The notes beneath the pieces were generated by a model. That model made no database searches. It was not told the DNA's origin and worked only from the letters and a program-made list of their open reading frames with translations. A program made the translations under genes and the position numbers. Below, one piece after another: positions 12,272 through 23,799 of a DNA stretch of 64,000 bases. This DNA is from Papaver somniferum. Its lineage: Eukaryota; Streptophyta; Magnoliopsida; Ranunculales; Papaveraceae. The DNA lies in assembly GCF_003573695.1 (NCBI RefSeq), contig NC_039361.1:96040279-96104278 (forward strand), written 5' to 3'. Position 1 is the first letter of the stretch; every line of letters begins with the position of its first letter.

Positions 12272-12859
12272 CTTTAACTTTCTGCAAAAATAAGAAGTAG
12301 TCGAAGAAACAAAATCCACGTTGATTTTGTTAACAAAGTGCGTTCAAAGAAAGTTTGTTAGTAAAGTTTGTTCAAAGAAAGTTTGTTAGTAAAGTTTGTT
12401 CAAAGTAAGGGTGTAGATCACAGTGTGTATTTAAATGGTTTCAATGATTTCCGTGGGAAATAATGTAGATCCGATTACTGTAAACATAAATCTGCTGATA
12501 GGTTTAAAAATACTTTGCGACAAATACCAAGTTCAAGGGTTTTTGTATATGAATGCCTAGTCTCAGCGTATGTTTTGTTAGAAAATACACGAGGACAATG
12601 AAGATTTTAAAATGATGATTTTAGAATGAAAAGTTGTCACGGAAATCACGGATCTGAAAAGGTTTTTCCAAGGAAAACACAGATCTAAAACGCTTTTTGC
12701 AAGAGTATACGCTGATCTAAAGGAAAACATAGATCTAAACGAGGATGAGTTGTTTGAAATTTAAACGTAAGCTGCTCAAAACACTATTATAAGGGGAATA
12801 GCGCTGAGAGCCAAAAAGTAAAATCACAGGGAAAGATAAATCTTTTACCGGGACTGGAG
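12272..12859 (-). other. Untranslated leader of the Tat-like element
   Basis: Between PBS and gag. It has a short tandem iteration of gtttgttagtaaagttt (12340-12410) and repeated 'agatctaaa' motifs (12650-12750). No ORF. Confidence 0.6.
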
Positions 12860-12877
12860 TCCCTGTTTCTAGCGCCA
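12860..12877 (-). promoter_or_regulatory. Primer binding site of the Tat-like element
   Basis: The minus strand reads TGGCGCTAGAAACAGGGA, three bases after the LTR end. The TGGCGC start is typical of Tat/Athila PBS sequences that pair with a tRNA 3' end. Confidence 0.75.
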
Positions 12878-12880
12878 GAT

Positions 12881-13864
12881 TGTGAACACAGAAATAACGA
12901 TGGTATCTTCACGTTCACAAACAATATTCGCATTGCATATAAAATCATCACGTGGAAGTAAAATAGACATAAAATGATATAAATATGATAACTCATCGAT
13001 TCAGAGCCTTCGGGATCGCCCTTGTCTAGTCATTGGGGAATAATTCGGTTGCTCTCGTGAGTACGAGGCATAATGTAACAGAATGTAATAATAAATGCAG
13101 AAGATAAAGCACATAATGTAAATGAGACGATGATTTACGTGGTTCAGCACTAAGGCCTACGTCCACGGGGGTTTATGTTTTACTATGTGTTTGAGAGTTA
13201 CAAAGATAGTCAAATGACTTTGTGTGAATAACGAAGCTAAAGGGGAAATGGAATTCATACCTACTCTTCCTATTTCTCTCTCTTATTCTCTTCTTCTATA
13301 CTCACTCCAAACTGGTCGAACCACTCTCTCTCAGTGGAGAGGGGTATTTATAGAGATTGAACATGGGGTCCACTATCAGAGGCAGCTGCAACCTTATATT
13401 CTTGATCTTTGTGCTGATTTCGCTGGTATCTTCGTTCTCAACTGATGAAGCCAGCGGTCACGCCTGGTAACGACGGGTCATCTCTATCTCCTCCACAGGT
13501 TGATTGACACGTACTCTATATTTAGGGTGTTTAATGCGGGTGGTTGGGTCGCCTGCACGCGTCAGACAGGTGTCTGCGGCTCCAATCACATCTGTGTCAC
13601 TATGTTCAATCTCCATCGTTGATCTTGGGTCCTCCTCAAGATAGAGTAAAGTAGATCCTAGGGTGTTCTTCAGTACTTCTCAGTGGCTCGATACTTCAGT
13701 GCTCCTAGGTTCTCAGCCGTCAGATCCTCTCGATGATGAACATGTGTAAATGATAAATGTCCCTTGGGTGTAGAGACGTGGCATCGTGCCTTGATGTCTC
13801 AGGTTGTGCGTCCTCCACGTGTAATTCTTCCGATACGTGGCAAATGATGAATTATGTGTATACA
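12881..13864 (-). repeat. 5' LTR of the Tat-like element (984 bp)
   Basis: On the plus strand it runs from TGTGAACACA to TGTGTATACA and is followed by the target duplication cagaa. Its first 465 bp match 3643-4107. A minus-strand TATA box (CTATAAATA) lies at 13346-13354. Confidence 0.88.
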
Positions 13865-14103
13865 CAGAAAGTTATACATCCTGCATCTAACATTTAAGAT
13901 GAGGTAATTGCAAGATAAGTAAGTAAAGTAATATACGAGAACACAAAGTTTACGTGGTTCGGCATGATTATATACGTCCACCATGTGAAAGGACGAACAT
14001 TAGTACCTCTCAAATGTTACAAGGATGGTGATGCTTAGTAGAACACTCAAGGATGAATACACTTAATCTCTCTCCTTGCTCCCTCCCTTTCAAAACCCGG
14101 TTA
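13865..14103. other. Host or older LTR-like sequence, left of the DNA transposon
   Basis: It contains tttacgtggttcggc, a motif also present in the neighbouring Tat LTR as tttacgtggttcagc. It resumes at 17015 with aggttacaaaacccg. It may be part of an older solo LTR, but neither end could be fixed. Confidence 0.35.
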
Positions 14104-14682
14104 GTTTGGGGCGTAGTCCACTTATTTGGGGCCTATTACTATATGACAAAAAAGGTCATTAGAAATAAATTTCACACAAACCCTTATCCAATTATTATAT
14201 AACTACCTATTTTACCCTTAATTAATTATCATTAGTCATATTAGATGTTAATTAATCGTCTTAGATGTGAGATCAACTAATGTAAATCGATCTTCATTTG
14301 AATCAAACAACTGAAAATTTTTGTGTTTTTTTTTTCGGAAACACAACCCAGAATAGGTTTACGTTAATGCACTTTTAAACCGATTCTAGCTAGTGTTTTC
14401 GATATTAACAGAGGATTTACAAAATCGGTTTAAGTAAGCATAAATACAATCTGATTCTATCAATCGGATTTTTTTGAGTCCTATATAAACAAATTGTGAC
14501 ATTTTCATAAGATTTTTTTTTCATTCATTTCATATCTACTCCTTTTCGTAGGAACCACAGATGCACTTAGAAAGTGCATCAAGCCTTTGAACCCTTAGGT
14601 GACCCTAGTGGACAAGTTATGGTCTCATGAGGATTTACATGGAGGTCTACCCACAAAACCTACACAAAAACTTCTAAAACCA

Positions 14683-15148
14683 TCAATCTTCATCGGAGGA
14701 ATCCGAGTCCGATTCACCCACCATAAAGTCCGGGCCGTACTCCGAAATTCTGAATGCCATGAAGTGATAGGTTGCATCGAATGTGAACGTTTCCCCCTTT
14801 TCCTCCAAGTAGCGTGCTTTCACGACTTGGTGCTAAAAAACACGACACAAACTTACTTTGTTAGTGGTGTTTCATTGGAAGATAAAACAACATGGATTAC
14901 GTAAAATAATCCACAAAAATACTTATAAATTGTTCAATGGACAAGCTAAAGTGGCTAGCGTTCAAAATCCGATGTTGGATAGCTATATAAGCAAGTATCG
15001 CATTTTCGATGACTTGCCTATATTTGTTATATACCTTCGTCCAAAAGGTTTCGGCATTTACCCTTACGGAGGACTGATTTTTAATTCGAGCTTCGGCATA
15101 CCACGCTTTGGTGATGCATAAATCTTCATTTGAATCAAATGATGCCAT
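14683..15148 (-). pseudogene. Myb/trihelix-like ORF1 of the Harbinger-like element
   Basis: The ATG at 15148 opens MASFDSNEDL, then CITKAWYAEARIKN and a TFWTKVYNKY-type helix: the trihelix/Myb-like domain of PIF/Harbinger ORF1 proteins and GSTT3-like plant proteins. This frame stops at about 14899. A second frame ending at 14683 reads a plausible C-terminus with an acidic DSDSSDED tail, so one frameshift (or lost intron) separates them. In autonomous elements this protein helps the transposase bind DNA. Confidence 0.55.
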
Positions 15149-15888
15149 TGTTGTATGTAGAGGTATTGGGAGAGTTAGAAAGAGTAGAATATGATATGAG
15201 CTTTGGAGAGTATATGTATATAGGTGTGTGTTGTTTTGTGGAGGTATGGAGTGAGAGGAAATGTAAAGAGCAATTTTGGGGTAAATGGGGTCCAAGGATG
15301 TGAGGTCTCTATACATAGAGAAAGGCCCCAACGACTATTTTTCTTGAAAAAAGTGAAATAATTTGAAACAATCGGTCTTCTCGAAGGTCCGTAAAATCCG
15401 ATTGTGTTTTTATGCCACCAAGAATCTGTCTTTATTGTTGCCAACATAAACCAATTAAAGACTTGGAAAAAATTTGAATTTTTACCGATATTAATCGGTT
15501 TGTTTAAATGCACATATGATCCGATTCTAGCTTGAAAAAGATATAAAAAAAACAGCATTTCTAAGGCATGAAAAATCGGATTATACTGGCCCCACACACA
15601 AACCGATTTTTTGATGGACCCTCGACAATCCGATTATGTTGACACATTGAGTAGACCGATTGTGGGAAAGTGTTTTGGTAAAAGAATTATTGAGTATGCA
15701 TAAAATTGTTTTACGATACACATAATTATAATTAAAACTTTAAGTGCATTAAGTTCAAACAGGATCATCTAAAATATAAACCTTAACCATCCCAAAAGAG
15801 TGTTAAAAACTTAAAACTTAACAACCAAGTCTTAAAACCTTAAACTTTTAATACCCAAAACTTAAACTTAAAAACTTAAATTTATTAA

Positions 15889-16251
15889 TCATGGAGCACC
15901 AGCATCAGAAGCAGCAAGACCGGGAGCATTTTCAGCAGCAACATCAGGAGCAGAAGCAGCTTCTGCATCATCCATGGCTTGATATTCAACAATTTCTTCA
16001 AACATACCTTTCAAATATCTGTGGCCATCCCTTTCAACTGAAATAAAATCCCTCATTCTCCTAGCAAACCTGATGACCTCATAGAGCTCTTCCAGTGCAA
16101 GCTTATTTACCAGTACGAGTGCTTTCTCCAAACGGGTCTCACGCCCATATGCAAACTTGTAAAGGCTTCTTTCTGGCACGAGTTATGGTTCCCTGTGAAT
16201 ATCCTCGTGGGTGAGATATCGAGAGTAAAATTCTAGGTAGCCGAAATCCAT
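15889..16251 (-). pseudogene. Unrecognised ORF inside the Harbinger-like element, one stop
   Basis: One frame runs from an ATG at 16251 through a single TAA after 22 codons and on to a stop at 15889, about 120 codons. It has a charged helical body (ETRLEKALVLVNKLALEEL, RFARRMRDFI) and an alanine-rich tail. I do not recognise the family. It may be a captured host fragment. Since only one stop interrupts it, it was probably coding not long ago. Confidence 0.4.
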
Positions 16252-17014
16252 ATCTACAAAAAGAAAAAGAAAAACAAACTAGTTAACAATCGATACGTAA
16301 TTAAACATATGTACGTAATCCGATTCTCAACAACAAAATGCACATGAATGTTAAACATTCACAATCGGTTTATGTGGTACATATATAAAAACCGATTGTG
16401 AAATGGAATCTGAAGAGACAATTCAAAATCGGTACATTAGCAAGCAAATAAAATCTGATTACGGAAACCCAGAGTTCAAAAGAATTTAGTACCCAGAATC
16501 AGGTTATGCTAATGCACTTATAAAACGATTTTGGTGATGTCTTTTCATATTTCGATTTCGGACCCAGAATCGGTCGATGTGAATCATCATCGATTTATAC
16601 AATATGTCAACATAAACCGATTCTGGGTAAGATCAGAGATTTTGGTTTTCCAAAATCGAAGATTTAAACACGTAAATCAATGAAGAAATGCGAATACTAG
16701 AACGAGTTGATGGAGATTTAACTTTTTCTTGGTTGGATCGAAGATCATTGGAGAAGAGGATCAAAAAAAAATGATTAGGATTTTGAGAGTTTAGAAAGAT
16801 TAAAATGAAAATAGAAAGATTTTTAGGTTTAGGTTTTTATGTGTTTGGATTTTTACTGAAAATGGTAATGGATTGATATTTATATGAGTTAGTTTTAGGA
16901 ATTAATTTGAAGGTAAATTAGACTTTTTGTGAAATTTGGAACCCCGTAGCCATTTGATAGAGTTGGGAGAGAAATTTCATAGGCCCAAATAAGTGGACTA
17001 GGCTCCAAACTAGC

Positions 17015-18130
17015 TAGGTTACAAAACCCGTCTCTCTCTAAATACATAGATGGGAAAATACGCAAAGGTGCACATACATCAAAGTTGCAGTGTTAGTCTA
17101 TCCTATCAACATTAATGATCTTATCGGATGGCTGCTGAAGGTCCCTCGGTATCTATCACCCGATCTTACTACCATTCGAGAATAGGTTTTCTGATGCACC
17201 AATGTTCGATACAAATAGCTCATCCGACCCGAACCTATTAACCTTCTGTCTTCGGGCCTCCCATGACTTGACCTTTCTCCTGCACGTGCTATGTCAGTGA
17301 CATTTAATTCCCTTCCTCCTGATTTGAATTGCATCGTTAGATATCATCTATGCTTTACACGTGTCAGATTCCCACTTACATAGGGTAGATATCTCTTTTA
17401 CTACACCAGGACTTTAAATCTGATTCGGTTTCTCCTCTACCCTTCTTCGAGTACATCCTAGATTAAGAAGTTGCCACCCGTATCTATCAAATATTTACTA
17501 TTACACGATGGTTGTGGCCTATGGACTCTGCAGTTAGTCTTTATCCCCTCTCTAGAGATACTAGATACTAAGCTTCGGAAAAGGCCTTACGACCGCTAGG
17601 CCCAGTGAAGATTACCCTTTGTTCTTTTAACGCTCATCGGGTTGGGTGGTTTTGGGGGAGAGCTAATCTGCACCATTTAGACTGTGAGTGCTGCAGACAT
17701 TTGATGTCCCGTCGGCGTTGCCAGACCGCCTCAGCGTCCTTGTTGCCAAGGGGAACACTCTTCGCTCAACCAACTATACCGACATTTCGGCTTTCCATCT
17801 CGCTTCAATCTCCACACTAATCCGCTTCCCAATGCATCCCCACCATGTACATCCCGCCCGACCGATGTTGTCCGATTCGGAACAGTTGCCCAGGCTAAAT
17901 CCATCGAGCCGCTGTTCTGACCCGGCCACCAACGGTATCCGACCAGTCGTTTTCTTTTTTGGGGACTAACTGACCTGCCAACGAGGGATTTACCGCCCTT
18001 GCTTGCATAGATTCTTACGGCCGCTATGCCCCTCACGGTCAAATCATGGTAGTCTCGGCTGGATTCTTACGCCCGACTTTTGGAAGTACATATAACGTGT
18101 ACAAAAGAGAACTCAGCTGGATCTATACGC
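17015..18130. other. Non-coding or unrecognised stretch with a GC-richer block
   Basis: 17015-17600 continues the sequence broken at 14103. 17600-18060 is clearly richer in G and C than its surroundings, with open but unrecognisable frames on both strands. It may be LTR or leader sequence from another gypsy element. No motif supports a gene. Confidence 0.3.
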
Positions 18131-18460
18131 CTAGCATGACTTTTGGTTTGAGAACAAAAAAGACTTGTAGCTACGTACCCCATAGTCGGTCCAAATCAAG
18201 GCAGTCAACGGCAGAATCAAGGAACGCGCTACCCATATATGCTTCCAATACAAGAATACTGAAATTAAACAAGAAAACTGAGCTCTGGCTATCGAGGTCT
18301 TACTGGTCTGGATTGAGAACAAGTTAACACTTGAGTTAGAATTGAGTTTCTTCTGCAGTGCCAGTGGGACTTGGACGATTACAAGCAAGGCCAGCATATA
18401 TAACGCGACGATGAGAAATGCTGTCATGGGAATTAACAAACAACGAGCAAACCGGATCAT
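18131..18460 (-). CDS. Hypothetical ORF with one membrane segment
   Basis: From the first ATG (18460) the frame encodes a basic N-terminus followed by one strong hydrophobic helix (MTAFLIVALYMLALLVIV) and then a polar segment with no recognised domain. It may be a chance frame or an exon of the minus-strand host gene proposed around 60006. No family is recognised. Confidence 0.2.
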   Translation of the reverse strand: MIRFARCLLIPMTAFLIVALYMLALLVIVQVPLALQKKLNSNSSVNLFSIQTSKTSIARAQFSCLISVFLYWKHIWVARSLILPLTALIWTDYGVRSYKSFLFSNQKSC

Positions 18461-18959
18461 GATACACCATTGGCAATTTTGGTTGGCTTTCCCCACTAAT
18501 TTAATCTAATAAGGGGGTATGAATCCACAATGGGAATGGACTTAAAAAAAGAAGTCCTTTGCAGAGACAAAGACTGATGTGTGGAGTAATAGGGAGAACA
18601 AATTAAGAGGCACTTAAAGAAAATCATCTCATTGGTTAGTCATTTAAGCACTACATACAGAAACAGGCATTTCCCAACAAACATCAAACTGAACAGAAAC
18701 AACAGATAGAATTTGATGGACTAAAGCCTTACCAGTTCATCATTCTTTAACTAAACGAAACTCAAATACAACCACACATAGACTAGAATAAAACTGCAAA
18801 TATGACAAAGAAAGATGTCAGAACAACCAAGTGAAATGACACACCACGTACATTTTAACTTGATACCGCAATTTGATTTGAAAAAAACTGAGACCTGGAA
18901 ATGAACCAATGAATTGTGGGAACTATTAAATTTCACTCGATAGTTAATAGACCTGAACT

Positions 18960-19217
18960 CAGCAGCTCCAATAGTTCTTCCACTTTCTCTTAAAGCAAAC
19001 CCCATATCTTGAGAACAAGCAACATGCATTACAAGCTCAACAGGCATCTTAACACAATCAACTGTCATAAGCTTTATTGACTCATCTTTAATATTCATAA
19101 GTGTAGCAACTCTTCCAGTAAATATCAGTAGTTCTCATGTAAAACTGGTTTGTGAGTCTGTGAAATCAGCCGATGCCTACCACCTTCTTGTTTCTTAAGA
19201 ACATAAACAAATGGCAG
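18960..19217 (-). pseudogene. Elongation factor Tu C-terminal fragment (plastid type)
   Basis: Three consecutive frames read YVLKKQEGGRH, then QFYMRTTD, then TGRVATLMN...VKMPVELVM and FALRESGRTIGA. These are the ordered C-terminal beta-barrel motifs of bacterial/plastid-type EF-Tu (compare VKM-ELI, MRFAIREGGKTVGAG). At least two frameshifts are needed and the conserved MVMPGD is damaged. The fragment covers only about the last 85 residues of the roughly 400-residue family, with no upstream domains nearby. Confidence 0.75.
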
Positions 19218-19237
19218 ACACAATCATCAGCTCCACG

Positions 19238-20948
19238 CTCCGAGAATGCATAATTTCCAACAGCTGACGGCTGCTAGTTACTATCTGATTCTTTGTGCTT
19301 ACTGTCAGCGTTTTGCTCAGCTTGACAGTCCTATTTGTCATCAAGATGCCACCTAAATTACAATTAATGACCTGTGTTAAAAATAATAAAATTACCAAAT
19401 GAGTCATCTTTCCAGATACACAACCACAGTATATAGCAGACAATCCAGACTACCAATTTTTACCCCAGATAAGTCATCTTTCCAGATACTTATACCTAAT
19501 TTTGATTACGGACAAACCCCAACAGCGCCTTTGAATCATTATTTCCTCCAGATGCCTCATCTGGCAAGATAAACAAGTAGAACTATCAGACTCCTTTCGA
19601 ACTTAACAAAATTTCTATGAAACACAACTAGAATTAACAAAGTATAATAATATGGAAGCAGTAGTAAAAACTCAAGAAGACAGAATTAAAGGCTGAGCAA
19701 GAATAGATTAACTAAACAAGTGAGTTGCACATGAGCTAAGAAGAATTGTGATATCATGTTAAGAGCAAAGTAGTCATACGGGCTTCGACTAGATTGCTTG
19801 AAGAAACCTATGACATAACTTCAATACCTAAATCACTTAAAATACAAAAACCCGTTGTTTTATCTGCTTCCTCATGGTGAGGTGGTCTTACAATGTCAGC
19901 AGCAGAATCACCTTTTTCTTTTGCAACACTCTCAGTAGCTTACTTATAAATGCATATGGAATCACTTTTATCACTAAAATCCCTAGGATTGTGAATCATA
20001 AGAGTGACAATCAATCACTTGAAGCCCGCATGAACCAAATGTAAGTAACGAAAATAAACAGACTGATAAATAACGACAAGGTAAAATTACCTCAATAAGC
20101 TGGAGCTCTGAGAATGCATAATTAACCAACAGTACGGCTGTTAGTTACAGTATGATTCTTTGTGCTTACTATAAGCCTTTTGCTCAGGTTGACAGTCCAC
20201 TTTGTCATCAAGACCACACCTAAATTACAATTTACCACCTACGTCAAACATAATAAAATTACCAAATACGTCATCTTTCCAGATACACAGAACCTAATTT
20301 TATATGCAGACAATCAAGACTACCTACTATTCCCCCACATAAGCCATATTTCCAGACATTAATATACCTATTTTTGACTTACAGTAAACGTAGACAAACC
20401 CCAACAGCGTCTTTGCATCATTAATTTCTCCAGATGCCTCATCTGACAAGTTACAACAAGTAGAGCTATCAGACCCTTTTCGAATTAACAAAATTAACAC
20501 AACTAAAACTAACCAAGTATTAAATAATAGGGGGAGGCAGTAGTAAAACCTCAAGAAAACAGAATGAAAGGCTGAGCAAGAATAGATTAACTAAACAAGT
20601 GCACATGAGCTAAGAAGAATCGTGATATCATGTTAAGTCGAGAGCAAAGTAGTCATATGAGCTTTGACTGGAACATAACTTCAATACCGAAATACCTTAT
20701 AGAACAAAAACCCATTGTTTTATCTGCTTCTGCATAGTCAGGTGGTCTTACAATGTCAAAAACGGAAACAACTATTTTGTTTGCAACATTCTTAGTAGCT
20801 CACTTATAAATGAATATGGAATCAGGTTTATCACTAAAGTCCCTAGAATTATGAAACAATCAATCACTTGAAGCCCGGAAGAACCAAATGTTTGTAATGC
20901 AAATATACAGACTGATAAATAACGACAAGGAAAAATTACCTCAATAGA
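19238..20948. repeat. Tandem duplication of about 850 bp
   Basis: Copy 1 (about 19238-20101) and copy 2 (about 20108-20948) align along most of their length. Shared blocks include gattctttgtgcttact, aattaccaaat.cgtcatctttccagatacac and gaatagattaactaaacaag. Both end in gataaataacgacaagg followed by attacctcaata. Scattered indels show it is not recent. Neither copy encodes a clear protein. Confidence 0.85.
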
Positions 20949-22078
20949 CTAAACTGAATGGTCGCCGTCTTAAGCTTTCCCTACCAAACATCTACAGATA
21001 ATATTATAATCCTTTAGAAACTCACTCAAACAACAAGCATTCAACAATTACAAATGAATCACTACAGAAAGACACCACTAAAAGATTTGAGGAAGAAATT
21101 TAAGGTGATTTTAGTTTTCGAAGGAATCTTTGAACATTAGTTGACAGCATTATTCAGATAATATAGCCCATCTTTACTCTACCGCAAATGTTGGCAGACA
21201 TTAGGCGGTATTATATATTAACAAGAAACAGGACTAAGTTACGGCAGTGAAGAACTTTTTCCCATATACAAAGGAAGATTGTACGAGGGCCAATTCTAAT
21301 ACTAGTTTAGGTTTCACTTGAAGTTTACATGAAATCTTAGCATATCATACATACATGATTCCAGACAACTCACCTGACTGTCTGAATCTGAAGAAGCATA
21401 TCTTTGCTAGTGTCTTCCGTAGCATTGTTTTACCTTGAGGACACATTTAAGATAAGACGACAGCATATAAAAGAGAAGATGAAGATAATTAGTGCTTTTG
21501 GTTTCAGAAGACTCACATCTTTAAAATTAGTTGACAGTGGAATAATCTAGCCCATCTCTTCTCTTCCACGATTGTTAGCAGACATTAAGACATACTAGTA
21601 TTATACACTTGCAGTTTGCTTAAACACTGATGAAACTCCGCTCGGAGAAATTTCACCTTATTAGACATTTGAACAATTTCACCTTATTAGACATTTGAAC
21701 AACAGTTTGCATCAACTGCACACAAGTTAGGAGTAGCTGAAATATATAGAACTCTTGACTAAAAAATGTGTTTCCTTATTATCTAAATAATGTTGAAAAT
21801 ATCAAATTAAACAAACTCACCATCTTTTAAACAGCGGAAATTAAGAAGTATTTTCATAACAAAAAAAAAAAAGAATTAAGAAGTATTAAAATTTACATTT
21901 TCAGAGAGATATCAATCGACCTGAATTGTAATGGAGATCCCAAACTCTTGAATGATTGGGTGAGATTGACTACCTTGTTGAAGTGGTTTCTTTCGGGTTC
22001 CCTAAAAACCCTTGCTTAATAAACAAAACAAAAGAAAATAAATCCATACCATCAAGATTAATTATATAACTCACCCCC
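20949..22078 (-). other. Probable intronic sequence of a minus-strand host gene
   Basis: AT-rich with no long ORF. A candidate short exon with a consensus donor (GTCAG then GTGAGT, minus) ends near 21374, but its frame cannot be linked to others. At the right edge the minus strand reads GTGAGTTATAT, a good donor that abuts the retroelement insertion. The last five bases, ccccc (22074-22078), are the left target duplication. Confidence 0.35.
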
Positions 22079-22185
22079 TGTTACAGTCAACTTTTTAGTT
22101 AGGCATTTGATTTTGTTCCGTTTGGTTTTCGTCAGTAGAAGGAAATAAGTTTGAATGGCTTGCCAATTCAAGATGGTCATGAAAA
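22079..22185 (+). repeat. LTR1, first piece
   Basis: It matches the start of LTR3 (59532-59640), including ggcttgccaattcaagatgg. It ends at the LINE target duplication agatggtcatgaaaa (22171-22185). Confidence 0.9.
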
Positions 22186-22936
22186 ATATGAAAAAGGATG
22201 TTTAAGATTGTAAGTAATGAAGTCTTCATGTTTCTAAATAATAAAAACCCAATTTCTAGCTCTGCTCCGTCATCTTCATGTTCTCAAAAATCAAACCTCT
22301 GAGTATTGATCTTACTAACATTCATCAATCAGTTCTTTTTCTTGTGATCATTTTTAGTAGTTACATCATCCACAAAACCTATTTACTACCCATTATCACA
22401 TTCATCCTACAATTCTTATCGATGAGAAACTATCCTAACAAAAAAATCCATAAGAACTATTTCAACAAGCTTAATTTTAAAAGCATTCAGTTCATTAAAC
22501 ATTACTCCAAAAATTTCCAAACTAGAATTCATAAATATCAAATTTGCTTTCTAGCAATTACAGTCCCATTTGTTCAAACAAATTTTTGCTACTCCTAAAC
22601 ACCATAACCAAAACAACCCGGTTTAAATCACTTACCATCCAAAATACCATATCCAACACCAAAAGACTATTACAAACCCAAGCATTACTAATTCAAACCA
22701 GAAAAACCTTCTTAACAACACCATCTATTCACATCAACTAGAACATAAAACATATTCTTCAAAAGCCGATCAAAAGAGGAGGAAGACAAGTAACCTGTTT
22801 ATCAACAACAACATCAAAATTCAGAAGACCAAGAACAAGCATCGAGAAAGCCATTTTATAAAAAACTTGTTGATCATTTTCAAACTTTTCTCAAAGTCTG
22901 AAAACTTGGCTGCTTTCGACATTCTAGAAGAGAACT
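22186..22936. other. AT-rich stretch at the LINE 1 5' side, no recognised gene
   Basis: Long C/A-rich plus-strand text without conserved motifs. It lies between the LINE target duplication and the minus-strand acidic ORF. Confidence 0.4.
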
Positions 22937-23685
22937 TTACCAATCCTCTTCATCGTAGCTCCAGTCCTCGTCCTCCGCATAACGTTCACTGCAATTACTG
23001 CCTGATGAAGCTGGAGAAGTATCACTATCTCCAGAAGACGAGTCCTCCTCATCACTTTCATCTTCTTCTTCATCGTCATTGGAGGCATCAGGGAGATTTT
23101 CATCAGAGTCACTGGAATCTTCAACTTGAGCAGTTCGGGGATGTATCAACACAAGCTTTTCCTCTTCCACCTTGGGTTCTCCTTCCTGCATGGTTCTGGA
23201 AAATATCTTTGGATTGGCTCTCTCAAACTCAAACCGTCTTCGCAACTTCCAATCAAGATACTTCTCCATCTTTAGCCTGTCCTCAGCAGCATCAGATACT
23301 TCTTCACCGGTGTTTACCTCTTCCACATGATACTCGTACCCTGCTGCAGAATCCACTTCGGAGTCACTCTCAGTTGCACTACCATACTTTGGACCCTTCT
23401 GATGCCTTTCAGACCTCTCCTCCATTTTCCGATCTGACCTCTCATAAGCTTCGGTAGCCAAGCAACAAACAACGATTCAGTATCTTCATCTTATTTCCTC
23501 TTCTTTTCCTCCCCTTCTCTCTGACGTTCAACAATCTCACTTGCACGTCTATTTATTTCCCCCTCAACCTCATCCCTCAACCTCATTAATTCATCCATCT
23601 CCAAGGAAAATGCCTGGTTTTTTGCTTGATTGTATTGATCGGAGTTGGCAGGATTTGCCGGATTTGAGGCGCTGGAACTTGCCAT
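22937..23685 (-). CDS. Hypothetical acidic protein, two adjacent frames with own TATA box
   Basis: The first frame starts at an ATG (23685) and runs to a stop at 23491. It is Ser/Ala/Asn-rich, then a charged coiled coil (EMDELMRLRDEVEGEINRR). A second open frame (from about 23461 to 22937, first ATG near 23425) is strongly acidic, with a DEEEDESDEEDSSSGDSD run and a WSYDEEDW end. They could be two exons or one frameshifted gene. A TATA box (ACTATAAAAGG, minus) is 30-40 nt before the first ATG. I do not recognise the family. It lies antisense inside the LINE 1 5' region. Confidence 0.4.
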
Positions 23686-23713
23686 TCTCTGCTAAAATCT
23701 CTCTTAACCTTTC

Positions 23714-23723
23714 CTTTTATAGT
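23714..23723 (-). promoter_or_regulatory. TATA box for the acidic ORF pair
   Basis: The minus strand reads ACTATAAAAG, about 30 nt upstream of the ATG at 23685. The spacing leaves almost no 5' UTR, so the true start could be the second frame. Confidence 0.4.
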
Positions 23724-23799
23724 AAATTTGTTAATGGTGATGTGAATCTTTTTCAAAACCCCCCTTTTAAAGGCACAATTTTGTTCATTAACTGCCATT

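Larger units (their letters stand above)
3643..13864 (-). mobile_element. Tat-like Ty3/gypsy element, outer shell of a Tat/Athila chimera
   Basis: The element is read on the minus strand. It has a full 5' LTR at 12881-13864, a PBS at 12860-12877, a broken Tat-type gag below that, and a truncated 3' LTR at 3643-4107. Both outer flanks carry the 5 bp duplication cagaa (3638-3642 and 13865-13869), so these LTRs are the two ends of one insertion. Between 4108 and about 10940 the interior is instead an Athila-lineage element. The expected Tat pol and the rest of the Tat 3' LTR are absent. Confidence 0.8.
14104..17014 (-). mobile_element. PIF/Harbinger-like DNA transposon, non-autonomous
   Basis: The ends are inverted repeats of about 35 bp: left AGTTTGGGGCGTAGTCCACT, right the reverse complement of AGTTTGGAGCCTAGTCCACT. 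The interior holds many copies of an AACCGATT(C/G)TG-type subterminal motif in both orientations (14370-14480, 15350-15660, 16310-16640). No transposase is present. Two decayed minus-strand ORFs lie inside. Superfamily assignment rests on the Myb-like ORF1 product. A 3 bp target duplication was not clear (TTA on the left, TAG on the right). Confidence 0.6.

Noticed and set aside
17600..18060. GC-richer block as an organelle or bacterial transfer
   Set aside because: No plastid, mitochondrial or bacterial gene motif could be read in any frame.
22867..23457. Plus-strand ORF of 196 residues rich in His, Pro and Ser
   Set aside because: It is the antisense of the acidic minus-strand ORF; the composition follows from the GAA/GAT codons opposite.
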